Source: Mycobacterium kansasii ATCC 12478
GTDB lineage: Bacteria > Actinomycetota > Actinomycetes > Mycobacteriales > Mycobacteriaceae
Direction: 5' to 3'
NCBI RefSeq assembly: GCF_000157895.3
Contig: NC_022654.1
Location: forward strand, 1 to 64,000
Length of the DNA: 64,000 nt
The translations under genes and the position numbers were made by a program. This document shows, in pieces, positions 16,331 through 24,699 of the stretch. Every line of letters starts with the position of its first letter. The first letter of the stretch is position 1. The notes beneath the pieces are model-generated. The model did not search any database. It was not told the DNA's origin and was given only the letters and a program-made list of their open reading frames with translations.

Positions 16331-17102
16331 TCCTGCCTCCTTGATGCAAAACAGTGAGGATCTGGGCGCGGAGGGCCTGAAGTGCTGGGTCCGCCACGTC
16401 CCGCGGGCGGGGCTGGGGGTGCGCCATGTCGGCGATGATCCGTCCGGGTGGACCAGCCATCACAATCACCCGGTCTGCCAGTAGCACGGCCTCGTCGACG
16501 TCGTGGGTCACCAGGATCGCGGTGAGCGCCTCGTCGAGGATGATCCGCTCGAGTTCGGTTTGCATTTGACTGCGCAGCAGGCTGTCCAGCGCGCCCAGCG
16601 GCTCGTCGAGCAGCAGGATCTCGGGAGTGGTGACCAAGGCGCGGGCCAAGGAGGCTCGCTGCGCCATGCCGCCGGAAAGCTGATTCGGCCACGCCTTGCC
16701 GAAACCGGCCAGCCCGACCAGGTCGAGCGCATGGACGACTTGCTTTTCGATTTGGGCGGCCGGTCTCCGGAACGGCAGCGCGTAGGCGACGTTGTCAGAC
16801 AACGACATCCACGGCATCAGTCGGTGCTCCTGGAAGACCAGGCCCCGGTCCCGGCCGGGTCCCCGAACGAGTCGACCGAAGGCCCGGATTTCGCCAACGA
16901 ACGTGGTGTCAAGGCCCGCGATCGCGCGCAGCAGCGACGTCTTGCCAGCTCCGCTGCCACCCACGATGCCGACAACCTCTTGACGGCGGACGTCGAAGTT
17001 GACCTCGCTCAGCACATCCAGGGGACGCTTGCCGACCGTGACCCGTTTCTCGCGAATTCGTACTTGCAGGGCCGGCACCTCCGCGCCATTCACGTCAGCC
17101 AC
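16254..17102 (-). CDS. ssuB: Sulfonate ABC transporter ATPase
   Basis: A 282-residue ABC ATPase with Walker A GGSGAGKTS, Q-loop VFQEHRLMPW, signature LSGGMAQR, Walker B ILLLDEPLGALD and switch His in LVTHDVDEA, all in the nitrate/sulfonate/taurine class. A GTG at 17102 overlaps the ssuC stop codon and gives the most compact operon; a longer start at 17156 would overlap ssuC by about 60 bp. Its last 25 codons overlap the start of ssuD by 77 bp, an unusually long overlap whose His/Pro-rich tail is not typical of SsuB. Confidence 0.9.
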   Translation of the reverse strand: MADVNGAEVPALQVRIREKRVTVGKRPLDVLSEVNFDVRRQEVVGIVGGSGAGKTSLLRAIAGLDTTFVGEIRAFGRLVRGPGRDRGLVFQEHRLMPWMSLSDNVAYALPFRRPAAQIEKQVVHALDLVGLAGFGKAWPNQLSGGMAQRASLARALVTTPEILLLDEPLGALDSLLRSQMQTELERIILDEALTAILVTHDVDEAVLLADRVIVMAGPPGRIIADMAHPQPRPRDVADPALQALRAQILTVLHQGGRNGHLLVHPHPHRRPTPVDDAPGAGG

Positions 17103-17919
17103 GGTAGGAGCGGTCCCAGCGGGTGAGGTAGCGGCCGAAGCGGGCGAGAAGCCCATCGGTGGCCTTTCCGAGAATGCCGATTGCGAGCATTCCGGCGATC
17201 ATGGCAGCGGGCCGTGCGAAGTTGCGCGAATCCCAGATGAGCCATCCCAACCCGTTAGCCGACGCGATGACCTCCGCCGCGACCAACAGTGTCCACGACA
17301 GCGCCATCGCAACGCGCGCCGATGCGACAATCGACGGAGCCGCCGACGGCAGCAACACCGTCCGCAGCACTGTCCAGCGCGACTTCTCGTAGAGCTGCGC
17401 GACCTCCACGAGATCTTGCGAGGCAGAACGAATCCCCGCAGCGGTCGCCAGGATCAGCGTGGTGGCGGACCCGATCGCCACCAAGGTCACCTTTGAGAGC
17501 TCTCCGATGCCAAACACGATGACCAGCACCGGAATCCACGCCACCGCCGGGACCGGAATCAACGTCAAGGCGGTGGGCTCCAGGATTTTGGCTGCCAACG
17601 GGCTGGTGCCGATCACCGCCCCTGCCAGAATGCCGACCGTGCTGCCGATGGCAAAGCCAATCGCTATGCGGCGCACACTGACCCACGCGTGCTCGATCAG
17701 CGTTCCATCCATCGCCAGCCTGACGAACGCTTCGAGTGAGTCGAGCGGTCCAGCAACGAGCGTGTGCGGCAGGACGCCGCTGACCACCGCGACGTGCCAT
17801 GCCACGACCAGTCCGATCGGTACGGCCAGCGCAAGTACGCAGCTTGTCAGACGATCGAAGAACCGCCGGCGTCGACGGGGCGCATTTGTCGCCACGGGCG
17901 CAGTCACCATCATCGTCAT
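17095..17919 (-). CDS. ssuC: Sulfonate ABC transporter permease
   Basis: A 274-residue permease with six hydrophobic segments and the ABC coupling-loop region EVAQLYEKSRWTVLRTVLLPSAAPSIVASARVA cut here at its core EKSRWTVLRTVLLPSAAP. It matches the SsuC/TauC family. It starts in a 4-bp overlap with the end of ssuA and is followed by the overlapping ssuB start, so the permease and ATPase are made in step. It imports sulfonates together with the lipoprotein SsuA. Confidence 0.9.
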   Translation of the reverse strand: MTMMVTAPVATNAPRRRRRFFDRLTSCVLALAVPIGLVVAWHVAVVSGVLPHTLVAGPLDSLEAFVRLAMDGTLIEHAWVSVRRIAIGFAIGSTVGILAGAVIGTSPLAAKILEPTALTLIPVPAVAWIPVLVIVFGIGELSKVTLVAIGSATTLILATAAGIRSASQDLVEVAQLYEKSRWTVLRTVLLPSAAPSIVASARVAMALSWTLLVAAEVIASANGLGWLIWDSRNFARPAAMIAGMLAIGILGKATDGLLARFGRYLTRWDRSYRG

Positions 17920-18884
17920 CGCGGAGGTCCGACCAGGTCCTTGACATCGACCTTCTGCTGAATGAAGCCAGCATCGGCCAGGAAATCGGCCTTCGCCTGG
18001 ATGTCGGCAATGACCTCCTGAGTCAGCGTGGCGGTGAAGTCGTGGCGCGGCCAGGCCAATTCGACCACCTCCGGATCGACCCGAACTTCAGTGGCCACAA
18101 TCGATTTCGCTTCTGCCGGTGATGCGCGGATGAACTCCTTTGCTTTGCCGATGGCAGCGACCAAAGCGGAGTAAACGGCCAGTGCATCTTCGGCCAGCCC
18201 GGGCCGTGCAACCGCGATGGACTGGATCGCAGCATCGCCTGCCGGTAGCAGCCTGGCGGTCTTCTGGACAAGCTGCTGCTGCACGAACGGCGGCCACACC
18301 GCCCACGCATCCAGGTGACCTGATTCGAACGCCGCCTTCGCGTCCGGCGGGGCCATATCGATCACTTGAATTAACTTGGGATCGACGCCGGCATCCTTGG
18401 CGATCTTGATCAAGGCGTAATGCGACGACGTACCCGCTAACACACCGACGCGCGCTCCGCCCAAATCGGCAGCGCTCGCGATCTTGCTGTCGATCGGTAC
18501 GAGGATGTCCTGGACCAGGCTCGCGCCCAGAGCCACAATCCTGCAATGAACTCCCGCCGCCGCGGCGATTAGAGCCGGCGGCTCGGCCATGAAGACCATG
18601 TCGACCCGGTTTGTCGCCAACGCTTCTGTGACGGCTGGCGCCGAGTCGAATTCCACGTAGTCGACTTTCGTGCCGGCGCCGACGGCGGATTCGAACAACC
18701 GTTGCTTGCGCGCGATATAGAACGGTGCGTAATCGACTGCGCTGGCGAAAGTCCCAATCCGGACTGTATCCGGGGCACCACCGCCCCCGCCACAGCCACC
18801 TACGAAGAGCACGAGTGCCACAACAAATCCAATGCGGCCGACCAACCGGGCTAGCCGGCCGCCGCGAACTCGGAGCGTCGACAT
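17916..18884 (-). CDS. ssuA: Sulfonate-binding lipoprotein
   Basis: A 322-residue SsuA-type periplasmic-binding lipoprotein. The signal peptide ends at LFVGGCGGGG (lipobox Cys). The mature part shows the NMT1/SsuA pattern VRIGTFASAVDYAPFYIARK, FDSAPAVTEALATNRVDM, LVPIDSKIASAADLGGARVGV and GHLDAWAVWPPF. It delivers sulfonates to SsuBC and is the first gene of the operon. ATG 18884 was chosen because the Arg-rich n-region begins there; 18917 is in frame but longer than family members. The promoter should lie just above, in the region of 18890-18960. Confidence 0.9.
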   Translation of the reverse strand: MSTLRVRGGRLARLVGRIGFVVALVLFVGGCGGGGGAPDTVRIGTFASAVDYAPFYIARKQRLFESAVGAGTKVDYVEFDSAPAVTEALATNRVDMVFMAEPPALIAAAAGVHCRIVALGASLVQDILVPIDSKIASAADLGGARVGVLAGTSSHYALIKIAKDAGVDPKLIQVIDMAPPDAKAAFESGHLDAWAVWPPFVQQQLVQKTARLLPAGDAAIQSIAVARPGLAEDALAVYSALVAAIGKAKEFIRASPAEAKSIVATEVRVDPEVVELAWPRHDFTATLTQEVIADIQAKADFLADAGFIQQKVDVKDLVGPPR

Positions 18885-20041
18885 TCTGCAGACTCCCTTG
18901 CTACCAATCTGTCGCACGATAGATATTCCTGGTTATGGATCCATTACGTAGCTGTAGCGCACTCGTATCGCTGAACCGGATCAACAAGCCCGGCTCCAAG
19001 GACTTCAACCCTCCGAGGCAGACGGGTCTGCGCAATCGGGTCTGCGCAATGAACTGCGCCTGCTGGCACCGCATTCCCGTCCCGCACAGCGCTCGATGAC
19101 CTGATAGACGATCCGGCCACGCGGACGTCGCAGTGCGGTGGGTATCGATGTTCTCCTGCATCGTCAGAGTCCATGCGCCCACCCGACAACAAACCGTGGC
19201 GCCCGCACAATAAGTTTGCAGTTCCTGTTGCGAGCGGCCACCGTTATGATCACCGCGAGTCGAAACCCGGCCTCGTCCACCGCCCTGCACTGCCCTAGAA
19301 ATCTGCGGGGTTCGCCACCACAAGCAACACAGACGCCCCTCCCGCAAGCTTGAACAATGTCTTACCGCGGGCCTACGGAGAAGCGGAAGTAGTCGGGCTG
19401 GTATCGACGTTCACCGAGTCGCCCCCAGACACGCCACCACGGCCAGCCCGGCCTGGCTTGCCGGGCGAACGACAGCAACAAAAGCGCCAACACCGAGGAC
19501 AGCATCGGAATCCCGACCGCCGCCTCCTTCAGCTGAGCGCGAACGTCCGCCGTCCGCTGACCATCATCACAGTGGCTTCGAGTGGGATGCGGTGTGAACA
19601 GAACGCCTGTGCCAGTTCGATATCCGAATCGGACGTGCACATCGTGACGGTGACGCCGATGACACGGTGGATACTGGACTTCGCGGCAGCCGCGGTATGG
19701 TCTAGCGGCACAAGGAGATTGGTCTCGGAATCGGGATGCCGCGGCGTTGCCCCGTGCAGGGGGGAATAGGCGACCACGTTAAAGTCCTTCGCGCCGCGCT
19801 CCTGCAGCTGGCCGTCGCCGTTTGCGAACCCGGACGCTCTGTCGCCGTCTTCGACTGCCGAAAAGCCATGCTGTCTGCAAGATCGGCCTGTCGGCCGCGA
19901 CCAAACATGCTTACGCCCGCTTGGACACCAGCCCCCTGTGCGACCTCATCCGCTGTTCGTTCAAAAATGTGCACGCCGCCAACTCGCCAGCGCCGACGGC
20001 ACAATCAGCGCATCGCGCCCGACCGCTAAGGATTTTAGGAG
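18885..20041. other. 1.15-kb region without an intact gene
   Basis: No frame here has both a ribosome site and a recognisable domain. Frames on the minus strand at 19362-19640 (a single hydrophobic segment, LSSVLALLLLSFARQ) and 19529-19777 look protein-like but have no start signals and overlap one another, so they may be remnants. A 14-bp unit, CGGGTCTGCGCAAT, is tandemly duplicated at 19023-19036 and 19037-19050. The ssuA promoter should be at the left end. Confidence 0.5.
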
Positions 20042-20838
20042 CGCCAGTACTTTCGGCCCCAGCAGTCACCACCACGGCGGCGACACAGCCGTTGGGCGTG
20101 AGGACTTCAGACGGAATCGGCGCCGAAACGATGAAATTACACCCTTGGGTTCCGCGGTTTTGCGGCCTTGCCGCTGCAGGACCCGGCCGGGGCGGCGGTC
20201 GAGCTGGAACGCTGCGTGCGACAGCTCGGGTTGTCCGGGGCGCTGGTCAATGACTGCATCCACAGACCGGGCGGACACTGCCTGGATGCACCCGAGTACG
20301 ACGAGGTTTGGGCCGCCTTGGAAGCGCTGGGCGTAGCGCTGTATCTGCACCCGGGCGCCCCGCCGGCCGATCGGTGGCATGCCCTGGACGGTCGGCGCGA
20401 ACTGTATGGCCCGACGGGGAGTTGGGGCGCCGCGGTCAGCGGCCACGCCCTGCGGATACTCTTCGCCGGAGTTTTCCGACCGCCATCCCTTCGGCCACCC
20501 TGATCTTGGGCCACATGGGCGCGTTCTTGCCGTTGCAGCGCAGCAGGCTCGACTCGCGTGTCCGCACCATCCAACCCGGCACACCGCTCAAGCAACCACC
20601 ATCGGCCTACATCGGCACCAACATCGTGTTCACCACCAGCGGGGTGTTCTCGCCGGCGACCCTGACCGGGGCGGTGCTGGAGGTGGGCGCCGATGCTGTC
20701 ATGTTTTCCGTGGACTACCCGTATGAGTCCTCGCAAGAGGCCGTCGCCCGGCTGCAGCGAACAACGCTCAGTGCCGGTGACCGGGCAAAGATCGCCCACG
20801 CCAACGCCGAACGCATCCTCGCGATCTCAGCCCGTTGA
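20042..20838 (+). pseudogene. Amidohydrolase (dihydroxybenzoate decarboxylase-like) pseudogene
   Basis: Protein similarity to the ACMSD/2,3-dihydroxybenzoate decarboxylase family of amidohydrolases runs across several frames: FRGFAALPLQDP, YDEVWAALEALGVALYLHPG and SGHALRILFAGVF in one frame, then TLILGHMGAFLPLQRSRLDSR-type sequence (LGHMGAFLPLQRSRLD) and VMFSVDYPYESSQEA in another. Near 20480-20492 single extra bases (a C and a T) shift the frame; removing both restores GVFDRHPSATLILGHMG. The N-terminal portion up to about 20140 is itself in a different frame and the metal-binding N-terminus is missing. The gene cannot make a working enzyme. Confidence 0.8.
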
Positions 20839-20993
20839 GCCGCACCTATCCATCCAAGACGGTCGCGGCACAACAGCGTCGGGTTGGCCGTGGCGTCGCT
20901 GCCGATCCGAACCAGCCTCTCGGGTGGGGCCGCCCTGCCGGCGAGCTGACGTCGACTGAGTCGCAGGCTGCTGGCTGATCAGCGCCGTCGCGC

Positions 20994-21623
20994 CTATGGG
21001 TTGCGCCGGTAAGCACTGACGTGCCCGAGCGCCATGTTCAGGGCGAGTTCGACGGGGCGGGCGCTGCGCATGGTCTGCGCCATCAGCAGACCGCCTTGCA
21101 GCGCGCTCATCATTGTCAACGCGAGCTCGGCCGGGTCGGCCTCGGCGGCCAGTTCGCCGTTGTCGCGCATGGCCACAAAGCCCGCGGACAGATACGATTC
21201 CCATTCGGCAAAGCACTGCGCGAGCACGTGTCGCGCAGTCTCGGATCGCTCAGCGAGTTCACCGACCAGCGAGCCAAGGGGGCAGCCGCCGACACCCTGC
21301 CTCGCGCGGGTCATGGCAACGAGGTGATCACACCAGCGCTGCAGACCCTCCCACGACGAGACCTCGCGAAGGTCGGGCTCCTGGGCGGCGATCACGCGGC
21401 CGAGCTGGATGGTGATCACCTCGCGAATGAGCGCGTCCTTGTTGGCGAAGTAGTGATACAGCTGCGACTTGCTGGTGGCGGTGACGGCCATGACATCGTC
21501 CAGGCTGGTTCCGGCCACCCCGTGCTCCTGCACCAGCGACGCCGCCGCCGCGACGATGCGGGCTCTAGTCGCCGCGCCGCGAGCCGTCAGCCGCGAACCA
21601 GCAGGGCCCTCCGTTGACACCAT
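20994..21623 (-). CDS. TetR-family repressor 2
   Basis: A 209-residue TetR regulator. The DNA-binding domain is at residues 15-62 (TRARIVAAAASLVQEHG, TSLDDVMAVTATSKSQLYHYFANK), and the C-terminal domain has VGGCPLGSLVGEL, the same subgroup signature as TetR 1. It is divergent from the thioredoxin-fold peroxiredoxin at 21715, and two related 16-bp palindromes lie in the 91-bp gap, so it probably represses itself and that gene. The ligand is unknown; an electrophile or thiol-active compound would fit. Confidence 0.88.
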   Translation of the reverse strand: MVSTEGPAGSRLTARGAATRARIVAAAASLVQEHGVAGTSLDDVMAVTATSKSQLYHYFANKDALIREVITIQLGRVIAAQEPDLREVSSWEGLQRWCDHLVAMTRARQGVGGCPLGSLVGELAERSETARHVLAQCFAEWESYLSAGFVAMRDNGELAAEADPAELALTMMSALQGGLLMAQTMRSARPVELALNMALGHVSAYRRNP

Positions 21624-21642
21624 GACCGCAGCCTACCGACAC

Positions 21643-21658
21643 TGGACTTGCCAGTCCA
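21643..21658. promoter_or_regulatory. TetR 2 operator, site 1
   Basis: TGGACTTGCCAGTCCA has perfect TGGACT/AGTCCA arms. It lies 19 bp before the tetR 2 start, in the divergent promoter. Confidence 0.7.
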
Positions 21659-21675
21659 CTCCTATGTCATCATGA

Positions 21676-21691
21676 TGGACCGAGTAGTCCA
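21676..21691. promoter_or_regulatory. TetR 2 operator, site 2
   Basis: TGGACCGAGTAGTCCA, one mismatch from perfect arms. Its start is exactly 33 bp from site 1, about three helical turns, so two dimers would bind on the same face. It is 23 bp before the peroxiredoxin start. Confidence 0.7.
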
Positions 21692-21714
21692 CCCAACCCC
21701 TCGGAAGGATGCCG

Positions 21715-22200
21715 ATGTCCCGACTCGATTATGGTCAGCTGTTTCCCCGGATCGAGGTTCCCGCCGTCGGCGGCGCCACGATCTCCCTGCCCGGCGATCT
21801 CGCCGGGTCCTACGGCGTCATCTTGATCTACCGCGGGTCGTGGTGCCCATACTGCAATGCCCAGCTGGCCGGGTTCTCCCGCGCGCTCGACACGCTCAGT
21901 GAACTCAACGTCAAGGTGATCGCCTTGTCGGTGGATGATGAGCAGACCTCGGCTGCGCTGGTCGCCAAGCACAAGCTGCGTTTCCCGGTTGGCCATAGCG
22001 CCGACGCCGACGCGATCGCTGCGGCGACGGGTGCCTACGTCAACGACCATCCCCGTTATCTGCAATCGACGGGCTTCGTGCTGGCACCTGATGGGACGGT
22101 GCGGCTCGCGGTGTACTCGAGCGGGGCCATCGGGCGGCTGGTTGCCGACGACGTCATCGGTTTCGTCCGGTACCTGTCCGAGCACCCCGACGCGCGATGA
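21715..22200 (+). CDS. Thioredoxin-fold peroxiredoxin (Bcp/AhpC-TSA type)
   Basis: A 161-residue peroxiredoxin-like protein with YRGSWCPYCNAQL (CPYC near residue 45) and VIALSVDDEQTSAALVAKHKLRFPV. The CxxC pair in place of the single peroxidatic Cys suggests a thiol-disulfide activity. ATG 21715 is preferred because GGAAGG lies 7 bases away; the upstream ATG at 21709 directly abuts that ribosome site. It is controlled by TetR 2 if the paired operators are used. It shares a motif with the peroxiredoxin half of the Prx-GAF fusion. Confidence 0.85.
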   Translation: MSRLDYGQLFPRIEVPAVGGATISLPGDLAGSYGVILIYRGSWCPYCNAQLAGFSRALDTLSELNVKVIALSVDDEQTSAALVAKHKLRFPVGHSADADAIAAATGAYVNDHPRYLQSTGFVLAPDGTVRLAVYSSGAIGRLVADDVIGFVRYLSEHPDAR

Positions 22201-22321
22201 GCAACGCCGCACACCGCTGCAGGCCGCTGCCGTGCCGCCAGACCAGCCCGACGGAACACATGCAGCCGAGCCGCCTGGTGCCCGCCGCCTCTTCCCCGGC
22301 CAAGCGGCGCGGGCGGTGAGG

Positions 22322-22744
22322 ATGTCGAGCCCGATCCCGGCCAGCATCCGGGTGCTTATTGACGGACCGAATTACGCGCACCTGTCCACAGTTTCGGCCG
22401 GCGGTCATCCCCGCAATTGGGTGGTGTGGGTCGCGCGCGAGGACGACAACGTCCTGATCTGCACCCATGCCAAGGCCCCGAAGGCCAAGGACATGCGCCG
22501 CGACCCTCGCGTCGGCCTGTCGATCACCGCGTTCGACAACCCCTACCGGATGGCCGCCCTGCAGGGCAGGGTCATCGCAGTCCGCGACGACGCCGCCTGC
22601 CACTACATGGACCCGATCTCAATCAAATACACCGGCGCCGCCTTCCCGAGCCGCGGCCCCGGACGCGTGTGCTTTGTCATCGCGATCGACAACGCCAACC
22701 AGCACACGCTGGACTTCACCCACAACCCAACGGAAGCCGGATGA
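22322..22744 (+). CDS. PPOX-class flavin/F420-dependent protein
   Basis: A 140-residue protein with the split-barrel pattern of the pyridoxamine-phosphate-oxidase-like (PPOX) family: YAHLSTVSAGGHPRNWVVW near the N-terminus, AKAPKAKDMRRDPRVGLSI and AALQGRVIAVRDD. In mycobacteria, members often use F420 or FMN to reduce organic substrates; this one cannot be assigned. The ribosome site is weak (GGTGAGG), and GTG 22316 is an alternative start. Its final 60 bp recur, degraded, before the crotonase gene. Confidence 0.8.
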   Translation: MSSPIPASIRVLIDGPNYAHLSTVSAGGHPRNWVVWVAREDDNVLICTHAKAPKAKDMRRDPRVGLSITAFDNPYRMAALQGRVIAVRDDAACHYMDPISIKYTGAAFPSRGPGRVCFVIAIDNANQHTLDFTHNPTEAG

Positions 22745-22757
22745 GCACCGCAACCAA
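22684..22757 (+). repeat. Imperfect direct repeat, copy A
   Basis: The 3' end of the PPOX gene plus the following ATGAGCACC start-like sequence. The core GACTTCACCCACAACCC at 22711-22727 is identical in copy B (23587-23659). Here it leads into a 20-codon frame that stops early. Confidence 0.7.
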
Positions 22758-22999
22758 AGCAACACATCGGGGCAAGACACATCGAAGTGCGGTGTGGCCC
22801 TAGCGGAAAGGGGCCGGGTCCGAACGTGGTCGACGACGACGACGCGGGCGTGGACCCTCCGGCCCCCCAACGAACTCCCCGCCCGGCACACTACGAGCCG
22901 ACGAGGCGAGTGAACGCCCGCCGGCACCGAATTGATCGTCGACGGTGGGCATCTGCTCGCCCGACCTGACCATCGGCCCATCAGTAGAAGGAGATCATC

Positions 23000-23581
23000 A
23001 TGGCCCGCACGGCCCCAGCACGATCCAAGCGCGTCACTGTCGGCGAGCAGTTCCCCACCCTGCTGCTTAGGGGACTCAACGACGAACCCGTACAGATTCC
23101 CGACCCCACGGGCGCGCTAACGCACCTGCAGTTCCGGCGTTTCGCAGGCTGCCCGGTATGCAATCTGCACCTGCGCTCGATCAGCGGACGAATCGAGGAG
23201 ATCAACACCGCAGGCATCCGCGAAGTGGTGGTGTTCCACTCCACCGCCGCCGAGCTGCGCAAATACCAAGACGATATGCCCTTTGCGGTGGTCGGCGACC
23301 CCGACAAGGATCTCTACCGCCGATTCGGGGTGGAAGCCTCGACAAAAGCCCTCAGACTCGCGGCCTGGCGCGCGCTGCCCGGCGGATACTGGCACGCCAT
23401 CAAGACCGCGATCGCCAAACGCCGCTCACCACTGCCCGCCTCACCGACCAACGGCAACCTCGGACTGCCCGCCGATCTGCTCATCGGGCCCGATGGACGA
23501 ATCCTCGCCGCCAAGTACGGCAGCCACGCCTACGACCAATGGACGGTGGACGAAATACTCGCCACCGCACGCCAACAGTGA
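23000..23581 (+). CDS. Peroxiredoxin-like (AhpC/TSA_2) protein, paralogue
   Basis: A 193-residue paralogue of the 7664-8227 protein. It has RRFAGCPVCNLHL (CxxC), REVVVFHSTAAELRKYQDDMPFAVVGDPDKDLYRRFGV cut to its core VVVFHST and FAVVGDP, and C-terminal LPADLLIGPDGRILAAKYG. The role is presumably reduction of peroxides or disulfides. AGAAGGAG seven bases before the ATG gives a strong ribosome site. It lies between two copies of a direct repeat, suggesting it was inserted between the PPOX and crotonase genes. Confidence 0.85.
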   Translation: MARTAPARSKRVTVGEQFPTLLLRGLNDEPVQIPDPTGALTHLQFRRFAGCPVCNLHLRSISGRIEEINTAGIREVVVFHSTAAELRKYQDDMPFAVVGDPDKDLYRRFGVEASTKALRLAAWRALPGGYWHAIKTAIAKRRSPLPASPTNGNLGLPADLLIGPDGRILAAKYGSHAYDQWTVDEILATARQQ

Positions 23582-23586
23582 TCGCC

Positions 23587-23659
23587 ATCAACAACGCCCA
23601 CCGGGCGCGCAGGACTTCACCCACAACCCCAAGGAAACGCGATGAGCACCCAAGCCGAC
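23587..23659 (+). repeat. Imperfect direct repeat, copy B
   Basis: A degraded copy of the PPOX 3' end and intergenic junction found at 22684-22757, with about one indel and scattered changes, leading into the crotonase ATG. The encoded peptide frame is broken here, so it is a relic. Confidence 0.7.
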
Positions 23660-24508
23660 ACTTCGCCACGCTTCAGCGTCACACGCACCACCCCTGCACT
23701 GTGGCGGGTCACGTTCGACAACCCGCCCATCAACCTCGTCGACCCGCTGATGGTCGTCGAACTTCACCAACTCCTCACCGAAATCGAACAAGACCACCAC
23801 GTTGCCGTCATCGTGTTCGAAAGCGCCAACCCCGACTTCTTCCTTAACCACGTTGACGTCGCAGCCGACCCCTCACCACTCACGGCGCTGCCCACCGCGC
23901 CCTCGCCGTTTCATCACTGGACCAATCTGCTGATCCGGATCAGCAAATTGCCAGCCGTGACGATCAGCGCCATCCGCGGCCGAGCGCGTGCCGCCGGCAG
24001 CGAGCTAGCGCTGGCCACCGACATCCGCTTCGCCAGCCGCGAACGGGCGATCCTCGGACAATTCGAAGTCGGCTTCGCCGCCATCCCAGGCGGTGGTCCA
24101 TCCAGCCGGCTACCCACGATAGTCGGCCGCGGACGGGCCCTGGAGATCCTCCTCGGCGGCCACGATTTCACCGGTGAGCTGGCCGAGCGCTACGGATACG
24201 TCAACAGGGCCATCCCCGATGCCGAATTCGACGCATTCGTCGACGCATTCGCACATCGGGTGTCACGCTTCGACCTGCTCGCCCTCGCCGACATCAAACG
24301 GTTCGTGAACAACGCGTCACTACCTGCCGACGCGACCCTGCTCTCCGAAATGGACACACTCATCGGGGCCTTTGCGCGCCCCGCCGCCGCATCGATCATC
24401 GCCCAAGCACTCAAAGACGGCTTCCAACAGCCCGGCCCACTCGAGCTCACACTCGGCGACTACATCAACGACGTCCGCGCCGCGCCGGGCACACTGCCAA
24501 CCCGGTGA
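23642..24508 (+). CDS. Enoyl-CoA hydratase/isomerase (crotonase) family protein
   Basis: A 288-residue crotonase-fold protein. It has FDNPPINLVDPLMVVEL near the N-terminus, the oxyanion-hole region SAIRGRARAAGSELALATDIRFAS and the second motif FEVGFAAIPGGG, with the Glu of the usual QPE/FEVG position. It probably acts on an acyl-CoA, but substrate and reaction (hydratase, isomerase, hydrolase) cannot be read. The usual GGG before CEL in the oxyanion loop is RAAGSEL here. It follows repeat copy B and has the start MSTQADTSP with no strong ribosome site. Confidence 0.8.
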   Translation: MSTQADTSPRFSVTRTTPALWRVTFDNPPINLVDPLMVVELHQLLTEIEQDHHVAVIVFESANPDFFLNHVDVAADPSPLTALPTAPSPFHHWTNLLIRISKLPAVTISAIRGRARAAGSELALATDIRFASRERAILGQFEVGFAAIPGGGPSSRLPTIVGRGRALEILLGGHDFTGELAERYGYVNRAIPDAEFDAFVDAFAHRVSRFDLLALADIKRFVNNASLPADATLLSEMDTLIGAFARPAAASIIAQALKDGFQQPGPLELTLGDYINDVRAAPGTLPTR

Positions 24509-24666
24509 CCTGTAAGCTCCCAGCGGAGATCGAGCATCGCGGCGGGCAGCTTGGGGCTGAGGGTGAAGTCGAAGTCTTCGAAGGTGTTGTGCTGTTCGAA
24601 GCGAGCGCGACCGACTCGCCGTGCCAGGGCCGCGGTCATAGGACTCGGGTGCAAAGGTTTAATCAA
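24460..24666 (-). pseudogene. Possible IS21 IstB-type transposition protein remnant
   Basis: The minus-strand peptide ARRVGRARFEQHNTFEDFDF followed by LSPKLPAAMLDL resembles the N-terminal ARFP-x-K-x-LDDFDF region of IstB ATPases. The ATPase core is absent and the frame ends in the 3' end of the crotonase gene, so at most a fragment remains. Low confidence; no terminal inverted repeat was found. Confidence 0.3.
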
Positions 24667-24699
24667 TAGTGGAGTACGAAAAGGAGCCGTGACGAGGAG

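Noticed and set aside
19362..19640. A 92-codon minus-strand frame with one hydrophobic segment
   Set aside because: No ribosome site, no family and overlap with other frames; may be a remnant but not supportable as a gene.
22741..22803. A 20-codon frame beginning ATGAGCACC after the PPOX gene
   Set aside because: It is the relic start in repeat copy A, stops early and has no coding signature.
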